From assembly GCA_021647805.1 (NCBI GenBank), contig JAKITZ010000184.1:1-5014 (forward strand): a DNA stretch of 5,014 nt, written 5' to 3'. The notes beneath the pieces were generated by a model. It was not told where the DNA came from. It did no database searches and saw nothing but the letters and a program-made list of their open reading frames with translations. The DNA comes from Robiginitomaculum sp. GTDB taxonomy: Bacteria > Pseudomonadota > Alphaproteobacteria > Caulobacterales > Maricaulaceae. Below are positions 1 to 5,014 of this stretch, in pieces. Numbering within the stretch: the stretch's first letter is position 1; each line of letters starts with the position of its first letter. Both the position numbers and the translations under genes were made by a program.

Positions 1-325
1 GGCCGGAGCAGCTTTCAGGAAAACCTCAACCGGAATGGACGGCGTGAACGCCACTTTGCCGGTTAGCTTGATAATGATGCGAATGATCCGCGAATATCAT
101 CAACGTACCGGCTATATGGTTGGTTTTAAGCCTGCTGGCGGGGTTAGCTCGGCGAAATTGGCTTTGGTCTATCTTATGTTGATCAAAGAAGAACTTGGCA
201 ATGACTGGCTTGACCCCAAGTTCTTTCGTTTTGGTGCGTCCAGCCTGCTTGGTGATATTGAACGACAATTAGAGCATCAGGCAACAGGACGATATTCAGC
301 AGCTAACCGGCACCCGATAGGATAA
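1..325 (+). CDS. deoC: Deoxyribose-phosphate aldolase (DeoC), C-terminal part; 5' end outside window
   Basis: This is the last ~107 codons of a class I aldolase that cleaves 2-deoxyribose-5-phosphate into glyceraldehyde-3-phosphate and acetaldehyde in the cytoplasm. The reading frame is open from base 2, so the ATG at base 35 is internal and not a start. Seen directly: the KTSTG motif with the Schiff-base lysine (K167 in E. coli) at bases 20-22, the VGFKPAGGV motif with the second catalytic lysine (K201) at bases 128-130, and RFGASSLL, whose serines hold the substrate phosphate. The tail after FGASSLL (GDIERQLEHQATGRYS...) is longer than a minimal core and fits a proteobacterial DeoC subtype. 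Oddities: the residue after KTSTG is Met where E. coli has K172, and the residue after PAGGV is Ser where E. coli has R207. The stop is TAA at 323-325, 4 bases before the next gene. The catalytic Asp and the N-terminal half cannot be seen. Confidence 0.95.
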   Translation, partial: AGAAFRKTSTGMDGVNATLPVSLIMMRMIREYHQRTGYMVGFKPAGGVSSAKLALVYLMLIKEELGNDWLDPKFFRFGASSLLGDIERQLEHQATGRYSAANRHPIG

Positions 326-329
326 TAAA
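317..329 (+). promoter_or_regulatory. Ribosome binding site for the ALDH16 gene
   Basis: An AGGA core at 319-322 lies 7 bases before the ATG at 330 and overlaps the last sense codon of deoC. It is a modest Shine-Dalgarno match at good spacing. It supports 330 as the start. Ribosomes finishing deoC at 325 could also reinitiate here. Confidence 0.6.
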
Positions 330-2705
330 ATGAGCGTGGCAGAGATTTTTGAGAATATGGAATACGGGCCAGCGCCGGAAGATGCGGCAAAAGTGCGTGA
401 TTGGCTACAAACCAAGAAAAGCGGCTTTGGACATTTTATTGGCGGCAAATGGATCAGGGGTGGTGATTATTTCAACAGCACTAACCCGGCCAATGGCGAT
501 GTGTTGGCGCAAATTTCTACTGCTGGCTCTGCCCAAGTTAATGCCGCGGTAAAGGCTGCTAATACAGCGTATGCTGACTGGTCAAAATTAGCACCACATA
601 ACAGGGCGCGGGTATTATATGCTTTGGCGAGGTTAATTCAGAAAAACTCGCGATTTATTGCCGTGCTTGAAACACTGGATAATGGCAAGCCGATCCGCGA
701 AACCAGAGATGCCGATATACCATTGGCGGCAAGGCATTTTTATTATCATGCTGGTTGGGCGCAATTATTAGAAACCGAGCTATCCGACCAACAGTCCTTG
801 GGCGTTGTCGGACAAATAATACCGTGGAATTTCCCGTTTTTGATGCTGTCATGGAAGATCGCGCCAGCATTGGCCGCTGGGAATTGTGTAGTATTAAAAC
901 CGGCGGAATATACTTCGCTGAGCGCGCTGTATTTTGCTGAACTTTGCATTGAGGCCGGTGTGCCGGCTGGTGTGGTCAATATTATAACCGGTAAAGGTGA
1001 AACCGGTAGTTTGATTGTTAATCACCCTGATGTGGCGAAAATAGCATTTACTGGTTCAACGCCGGTTGGCAGAATATTGCGCGAGCAAACCGCCGGAACT
1101 GGTAAAAAACTAACGTTGGAATTAGGCGGTAAATCGCCGTTTATTGTGTTTGAAGATGCGGATCTGGACAGTGCTGTTGAGGGACTTGTTGATGGTATCT
1201 GGTTTAATCAGGGCGAGGTTTGTTGCGCTGGCTCGCGTTTGCTGGTCGAAGAAGGCATTGCCGATAAACTAATTGCCAAGATCAAATTACGTCTCGGTAA
1301 ATTTCGTCTTGGTGACCCTTTGGATAAAGCCATTGATATGGGTGCAATTGCTGATCCGGTGCAGTTAAACCGTATCAAATCAATGGTCGCCAAGGGTGTG
1401 GCTGATGGTGCTACTTGCTGGCAGCCGGATATTGATATTCCAGCGGACGGTTGTTTTTATCCGCCGACTTTGTTGTGCGATGTCGAGCCGTCAAACTTTG
1501 TTGCCAGAGAGGAAATATTCGGGCCGGTTTTAACTGTGACCTCTTTTCGTAATCTAGCTGATGCTGTGGTCGTGGCTAATAATACTCGTTTTGGTCTGGC
1601 CTGTAGTATTTGGTCGGAAAACATCAATCGAGCCTTAGAGGTGGCAACCCAAATCAAAGCCGGGATTGTCTGGGTGAATGGTGCTAATATGTTTGATGCA
1701 GCTTGTGGTTTTGGCGGTTATCGCGAGAGCGGCTTTGGCAGAGAAGGCGGCATTGAGGGCATGTATGCCTATTTGAAACCGAAACTAGAATGGAATGAAG
1801 CTGGCTCGCCTTTAATTACGGAACCAAAGCCAGCAAAAGAACAACAAAACCAAAGAGGCGTTGATCAAACACCAAAAATGTTTGTTGGTGGCAAACAAGC
1901 AAGACCAGATGGTGGTGGAACTTTGCCGGTTTACGATACCCAAGGGCAAATGATTGGCCGCGTTGGTGATGGTAATCGCAAAGACATAAGAAATGCGGTG
2001 GAAGCTGCATATAAATCAAGCGCAGGGTTTAGCAATAGAACCGCCTATAACCGGGCGCAAATATTGTATTTTATGGCTGAAAACCTTGATAGCCGATCGA
2101 CTGAATTTGCTGCAAGATTACAGCAATCCACTGGCGCAACCAAAAGCCAAGCAAAACGTGAAGTTGAATTATCAATAGCCCGATTGTTCGCCAATGCGGC
2201 ATGGGCAGATAAATTTGACGGACTTGTGCATACTCCGCCATCAAGAAACGTGGCTCTGGCGGTAAATGAGCCATTAGGGGTGATGGGAGTTGTTTGTCCT
2301 GATGAAATGCCTTTATTGTCGATGGTTTCATTGTTTGCGCCGGTAATGGCGATGGGTAATTGTTCTGTACTAATACCATCAATGCGTTATCCATTATTGG
2401 GTACTGATCTTTATAGTTTACTGGAAACTTCCGATGTTCCTGCCGGTGCAATAAATATCATTACTGGTGAGCGCGAAGCTCTGGCAAAAGTTCTTGCAGA
2501 GCATGATCAAATTGATGGTTTGTGGTATTTTGGCTCAAAGCAAGGCAGCAAAGATGTAGAAGTTTTGTCGATTGGTAATCTCAAGCGTACTTGGGTTAAT
2601 AATGGCAACTCGCGGGATTGGGTTTCACCAGTGACTGGCGAGGGAAAACAGTTTTTGCGTGAGTGCACGCAGGTCAAGAATATATGGCTTCCTTACGGAG
2701 ATTAG
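330..2705 (+). CDS. Two-domain aldehyde dehydrogenase, ALDH16 type; likely acetaldehyde oxidation after DeoC
   Basis: A 791-residue cytosolic NAD-dependent aldehyde dehydrogenase with a second, non-catalytic ALDH-like domain. Domain 1 (about 36-489) has the full catalytic set: Asn167 in PWNF, Lys190 and Glu193 in KPAE (Glu favours NAD+), the FTGSTPVG turn at 240-247, general base Glu264 in LELGG, nucleophile Cys298 in GEVCCAGSR, and Glu395 in EEIFGP. A hydrophilic Pro/Lys/Gln-rich linker (about 491-515) follows. Domain 2 (about 516-791) restarts with FVGGK, like FIGGK of domain 1, and keeps a Rossmann-like half, but PWNF has become CPDE and there is no LELGG or Cys motif. Length, layout and the ending QVKNIWLPYG match bacterial ALDH16; human ALDH16A1 lacks the Cys that is kept here. 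Position between deoC and deoA suggests acetaldehyde from DeoC as substrate. Family call is strong; substrate is inferred. The stop is TAG at 2703-2705. Confidence 0.92.
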   Translation: MSVAEIFENMEYGPAPEDAAKVRDWLQTKKSGFGHFIGGKWIRGGDYFNSTNPANGDVLAQISTAGSAQVNAAVKAANTAYADWSKLAPHNRARVLYALARLIQKNSRFIAVLETLDNGKPIRETRDADIPLAARHFYYHAGWAQLLETELSDQQSLGVVGQIIPWNFPFLMLSWKIAPALAAGNCVVLKPAEYTSLSALYFAELCIEAGVPAGVVNIITGKGETGSLIVNHPDVAKIAFTGSTPVGRILREQTAGTGKKLTLELGGKSPFIVFEDADLDSAVEGLVDGIWFNQGEVCCAGSRLLVEEGIADKLIAKIKLRLGKFRLGDPLDKAIDMGAIADPVQLNRIKSMVAKGVADGATCWQPDIDIPADGCFYPPTLLCDVEPSNFVAREEIFGPVLTVTSFRNLADAVVVANNTRFGLACSIWSENINRALEVATQIKAGIVWVNGANMFDAACGFGGYRESGFGREGGIEGMYAYLKPKLEWNEAGSPLITEPKPAKEQQNQRGVDQTPKMFVGGKQARPDGGGTLPVYDTQGQMIGRVGDGNRKDIRNAVEAAYKSSAGFSNRTAYNRAQILYFMAENLDSRSTEFAARLQQSTGATKSQAKREVELSIARLFANAAWADKFDGLVHTPPSRNVALAVNEPLGVMGVVCPDEMPLLSMVSLFAPVMAMGNCSVLIPSMRYPLLGTDLYSLLETSDVPAGAINIITGEREALAKVLAEHDQIDGLWYFGSKQGSKDVEVLSIGNLKRTWVNNGNSRDWVSPVTGEGKQFLRECTQVKNIWLPYGD
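1872..2702 (+). other. Non-catalytic second ALDH domain of the ALDH16 protein (residues 515-791)
   Basis: This stretch codes for about 277 residues, well short of the ~450-480 of a full ALDH domain. It follows the order of the NAD-binding half of domain 1: FVGGK, a helical region, VMGVVCPDEMPLL in place of GQIIPWNFPFL, MAMGNCSVLIPS in place of LAAGNCVVLKPA, VPAGAINIITG matching VPAGVVNIITG, and YFGSKQGS in place of FTGSTPVG. The Asn, Lys and Glu of the PWNF and KPAE motifs are replaced, and the catalytic half with Glu and Cys is essentially absent. In the ALDH16 family this domain is known to be non-catalytic and to have a structural role. It is continuous in frame with domain 1, so it is a family trait and not a broken gene. 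Confidence 0.85.
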
Positions 2706-2709
2706 GCAA
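2697..2709 (+). promoter_or_regulatory. Ribosome binding site that fixes the deoA start at 2710
   Basis: GGAG at 2697-2700 sits 9 bases before the ATG at 2710, inside the last codons of the dehydrogenase gene. It is the best Shine-Dalgarno match at any junction here. It favours 2710 over the in-frame GTG at 2659, which would add 17 residues (MSARRSRIYG...) with no counterpart in E. coli DeoA and would overlap the upstream gene by 47 bases. Confidence 0.75.
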
Positions 2710-4035
2710 ATGTTAGCGCAAGAAATTATCCGCATCAAACGTGATGGCGGAGTGTTATCGCAATCACAAATCGAAGAATTTATTACTGGAGTTACCAATA
2801 ATTCCGTATCCGAAGGGCAGATCGCTGCTTTGGCAATGGCTGTGTTCTTAAATGGTATGCAGCGCGAAGAATTCATCGCTTTGACTAAGGCTATGGCCAA
2901 TTCGGGGACTGTTCTTGACTGGTCAGAGCTAGGCGATAAAGGACCCGTGTTAGACAAACATTCTACCGGTGGAGTTGGTGATAATGTGTCGCTAATGCTG
3001 GCACCGATTGTGGCGGCGTGTGGTGGTTTTGTGCCGATGATTTCCGGACGTGGTCTTGGTCATACTGGTGGCACTTTAGATAAACTGGATTCGATCCCCG
3101 GTTATGTTTCAACCCCGGAAATGGACAAATTACGCCGTGTCATTGCCAATACCGGTTGCGCGATCATCGGCCAAACAGATGATCTGGCTCCGGCGGATCG
3201 GCGGATGTATGCGACCAGAGATATCACGGCAACGGTTGAATCAATTCCGTTGATTGTCGCCAGTATCTTGTCAAAGAAACTAAGCGCCGGTCTTGGTGGT
3301 TTGGTGCTGGACGTAAAAACAGGCTCTGGCGCATTTGCTGCTTCGATGGGCATGGCAAAAGACCTTGCGCAAAATTTGGTGGAAACCGCCAATGCTTGTG
3401 GTCTTCGTACCAGTGCCTTGATCACCGATATGGATCAACCATTGGCCAGCGCCGCAGGTAATTCATTGGAAGTAAGAAATGCGGTCGAGTTTCTAAGCGG
3501 TACTCATCGTGATGCCAGACTTGAACAGGTAACATTGTCTTTGGCTGCGGAAATGTTGGTGCTTGGAGGTTTGTGTGAAAACTCAACGCAAGCCCTGCAA
3601 AAAGTAACCGCAAAGCTACAAGACGGCAGCGCTTTGGAGGTTTTCGCCAAAATGGTTACTGAATTGGGCGGAGCCGCTGATTTCACGCAAAATATGGATA
3701 GTTATCTACCTGCCGCCAAAGTCCGCCGCGTTGTAAAAGTGCAAACCGGCGGTTGGGTCAGCAAGATAGCGACCCGTGATATTGGTCTTTGCGTGGTTGA
3801 ACTTGGCGGTGGCCGGCGCGTAGCTAGCGATGAGCTTGACTTTAGTGTTGGTCTTAGCGGATTACCATCATTAGGCGATGAGTTATCTATTGGTGATGAA
3901 TTGTGTACCATTCATGCGGTTTCTGAAGAGGCGGCGCAAATCGCGCAAGCAAACATCGAACAAGCAATCAGTATTGGCGATAAACCAGAGCTGTTACAGG
4001 CGGTGATTAGCCGCATTGAAGTGCCGACGCAATGA
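2710..4035 (+). CDS. deoA: Thymidine phosphorylase (DeoA)
   Basis: A 441-residue enzyme (E. coli DeoA is 440) that converts thymidine or deoxyuridine plus phosphate to the base and 2-deoxyribose-1-phosphate; the family works as a cytosolic homodimer. It aligns from the start, MLAQEIIRIKRDGG against MFLAQEIIRKKRDG of E. coli. Motifs in order: an N-terminal helical domain with SEGQIAALAM (34-43), the phosphate-binding loop KHSTGGVGD (83-91), the glycine-rich family signature SGRGLGHTGGTLDKL (112-126), and the pyrimidine-binding residues Arg170, Ser185 and Lys189, equivalent to E. coli R171, S186 and K190. The C-terminal domain carries the usual LGGGRRVASDELDFSVG (365-381). All key residues are present, so it should be active. 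It starts 4 bases after the dehydrogenase stop and ends in a TGA that overlaps the deoB ATG. The alternative family member, pyrimidine-nucleoside phosphorylase, is less likely given the close match to E. coli DeoA. Confidence 0.97.
   Translation: MLAQEIIRIKRDGGVLSQSQIEEFITGVTNNSVSEGQIAALAMAVFLNGMQREEFIALTKAMANSGTVLDWSELGDKGPVLDKHSTGGVGDNVSLMLAPIVAACGGFVPMISGRGLGHTGGTLDKLDSIPGYVSTPEMDKLRRVIANTGCAIIGQTDDLAPADRRMYATRDITATVESIPLIVASILSKKLSAGLGGLVLDVKTGSGAFAASMGMAKDLAQNLVETANACGLRTSALITDMDQPLASAAGNSLEVRNAVEFLSGTHRDARLEQVTLSLAAEMLVLGGLCENSTQALQKVTAKLQDGSALEVFAKMVTELGGAADFTQNMDSYLPAAKVRRVVKVQTGGWVSKIATRDIGLCVVELGGGRRVASDELDFSVGLSGLPSLGDELSIGDELCTIHAVSEEAAQIAQANIEQAISIGDKPELLQAVISRIEVPTQ
4018..4035 (+). 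promoter_or_regulatory. ATGA stop/start overlap coupling deoA to deoB
   Basis: The deoB ATG (4032-4034) overlaps the deoA TGA (4033-4035). The only Shine-Dalgarno-like sequence is a weak GAAG at 4018-4021, 10 bases upstream. The weak site and the ATGA overlap suggest that deoB is translated mainly by ribosomes finishing deoA, which would tie the amounts of the two enzymes together. Confidence 0.65.
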
Positions 4036-5014
4036 AACGCTTGATCGTTTGCGAGCTGGATTCATTAGGCATTGGTGCAGCGCCTGATGCGAGCAGCTTT
4101 GGTGATGCCGGTGGTGATACTTTGGGGCATATTGCCGATCATTGTGCCGCGGGTAAATGCGATCAAACCGGAGGGCGTTCAGGGCTTTTACATATTCCTA
4201 ATTTGCTGGAACTAGGGTTGGGCGCGGCCAATGCCGGAGCCACCGGACGTTATGCGCCGGGGTTGGGGACAAGTGATAAGATCATTGGTGCTTACGGGTT
4301 TTGCGAACAGCAAAGCAAAGGCAAGGATACACCAAGCGGTCATTGGGAGGCTATGGGTGCGCCGGTATTGTTTGAATGGGGTTACTTTAGGGAGAAAAAA
4401 GATACATTTCCCAATGAGTTACTCGAAGAACTTAAAGCTTTATCTGGTGTACCCGGTTTTCTTGGAAACTGTCATGCTTCGGGTACTGATATCATTACAG
4501 AACTTGGTGAGCAGCACATAAAATCAGGGAAACCTATTGTTTATACTTCAGCGGATTCGGTGTTTCAGATTGCTGCTCATGAGCAATCATTTGGCCTTGC
4601 TCTGCTGTATGATCTGTGTGCAATAGCCAGAAAATTAGTTGATCCTTACAATATTGGCAGGGTGATTGCCAGGCCATTTGACGGCAATAATTCCAGTGAT
4701 TTTACCCGAACTAATAACCGCCGGGATATAGCTGTTCCGCCGGTTAGCGAAACTTTGCTTGATCAGGTTTCGAATAGCAATGGCGAGATGATATCCGTTG
4801 GTAAAATCTCGGACATTTTTGCCGGACGAGGTATTGATCGTAAGGTTAGCGCTTATGGTCTGGACGGTCTTATGGATGCAACATTGGCCGAGTTAAAAAC
4901 AGCCAAAGACGGAGCGTTCATTTTCACCAATTTTGTTGATTTTGATATGCTGTATGGCCATCGTCGTGATGTTACCGGTTATGCTGCCGCTTTGGAGTAT
5001 TTCGATGGGCGGTT
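4032..5014 (+). CDS. deoB: Phosphopentomutase (DeoB), N-terminal 327 codons; 3' end outside window
   Basis: Interconverts deoxyribose-1-phosphate and deoxyribose-5-phosphate (also ribose phosphates), linking DeoA to DeoC. It is a metal-dependent enzyme of the alkaline phosphatase superfamily, usually ~400 residues, so about 80% is present. The frame stays open from 4032 to the edge. Seen: MKRLIVCELDSLGIG with the metal ligand Asp10, GGDTLGHIA (27-35), the active-site loop GKDTPSGHWE (97-106) with Ser102 at the position of the phosphorylated Thr of the Bacillus enzyme, FEWGYF (114-119), GNCHASGT (145-152), YTSADSVFQIAAHE (171-184), NIGRVIARPF (207-216), and NFVDFDMLYGHRRD (300-313) with metal ligands inferred as Asp305 and His310. 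The inserted cap domain lies between the loop and the later motifs. The remaining metal ligands, in the family's DHG and later His motifs, fall beyond the window. No frameshift or stop is seen. Confidence 0.96.
   Translation, partial: MKRLIVCELDSLGIGAAPDASSFGDAGGDTLGHIADHCAAGKCDQTGGRSGLLHIPNLLELGLGAANAGATGRYAPGLGTSDKIIGAYGFCEQQSKGKDTPSGHWEAMGAPVLFEWGYFREKKDTFPNELLEELKALSGVPGFLGNCHASGTDIITELGEQHIKSGKPIVYTSADSVFQIAAHEQSFGLALLYDLCAIARKLVDPYNIGRVIARPFDGNNSSDFTRTNNRRDIAVPPVSETLLDQVSNSNGEMISVGKISDIFAGRGIDRKVSAYGLDGLMDATLAELKTAKDGAFIFTNFVDFDMLYGHRRDVTGYAAALEYFDGR

Larger units (their letters stand above)
1..5014 (+). other. Interior of a deo operon: deoC, ALDH16, deoA, deoB
   Basis: All four genes are on one strand with junctions of +4, +4 and -4 bases, leaving no space for internal promoters or terminators between genes. 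Three products are consecutive enzymes of deoxyribonucleoside breakdown, and the fourth fits disposal of the aldehyde product. No purine nucleoside phosphorylase (deoD), cytidine deaminase, transporter or regulator is inside the window; any of these could flank it. Operon control, such as a DeoR- or CytR-like repressor, cannot be judged because the upstream region is missing. Confidence 0.9.

Noticed and set aside
986..1007. Two copies of the palindrome ACCGGT close together, as a possible operator or hairpin
   Set aside because: They lie within the coding sequence for VNIITGKGETGS of the dehydrogenase, a conserved ALDH region. Glycine and threonine codons explain the repeat, and no gene boundary is near.
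1800..1874. Linker between the ALDH domains as a possible gene fusion scar or frameshift joining two genes
   Set aside because: The frame runs through without a break, and the two-domain layout with a short hydrophilic linker is normal for ALDH16 proteins.
2071..2451. 126-codon open frame on the minus strand opposite the second ALDH domain
   Set aside because: It lies wholly antisense to a conserved coding region, its predicted product resembles no family I know, and it has no supporting start context. It is a shadow frame.
2659..2709. In-frame GTG at 2659 as an upstream deoA start adding 17 residues
   Set aside because: The extension lies inside the dehydrogenase gene and has no match in E. 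coli DeoA. The ATG at 2710 has a well-spaced GGAG and gives the expected 441-residue length.
2625..2957. 110-codon minus-strand open frame across the ALDH16/deoA junction
   Set aside because: It is antisense to the conserved end of the dehydrogenase and the start of deoA, with no recognisable domain.
4231..4521. 96-codon plus-strand open frame inside deoB
   Set aside because: It is in a different frame from deoB, which is continuous and conserved through the whole stretch. Chance overlap explains it.

Overview
The window is the interior of one plus-strand catabolic operon for deoxyribonucleosides (a deo operon), with no room for any other system. In order it holds the 3' end of deoC (deoxyribose-phosphate aldolase), a complete two-domain aldehyde dehydrogenase of the ALDH16 type, a complete deoA (thymidine phosphorylase), and the first 327 codons of deoB (phosphopentomutase), which runs off the right edge. 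Both edges cut through genes, so the promoter, any regulator gene and the terminator lie outside.

The genes form one pathway. DeoA splits thymidine or deoxyuridine with phosphate into the free base and deoxyribose-1-phosphate. DeoB moves the phosphate to give deoxyribose-5-phosphate. DeoC cleaves that to glyceraldehyde-3-phosphate and acetaldehyde. The aldehyde dehydrogenase would then oxidise the acetaldehyde to acetate with NAD+. The last step is inferred from gene position plus an intact first-domain active site. Gene order is not pathway order.

Packing is very tight: 4 bases between deoC and the dehydrogenase, 4 bases between the dehydrogenase and deoA, and a 4-base ATGA overlap between deoA and deoB. 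This indicates one polycistronic message with coupled translation.

The organism looks like a proteobacterium, most likely an alphaproteobacterium. The reasons are the DeoC C-terminal tail type, the ALDH16 enzyme placed next to deoC, and the DeoB sequence style around its active site. Base composition is moderate: several sampled 60-base lines range from about 40 to 58 percent GC, lower than many alphaproteobacteria. The taxonomic call is an inference from remembered family sequences. 

No RNA genes, mobile elements, CRISPR arrays, notable repeats or gene-free stretches were seen. I found no previously undescribed system. The points most worth a second look are the built-in ALDH16 aldehyde step, its truncated non-catalytic second domain, and the loss of two basic phosphate-pocket residues in DeoC.
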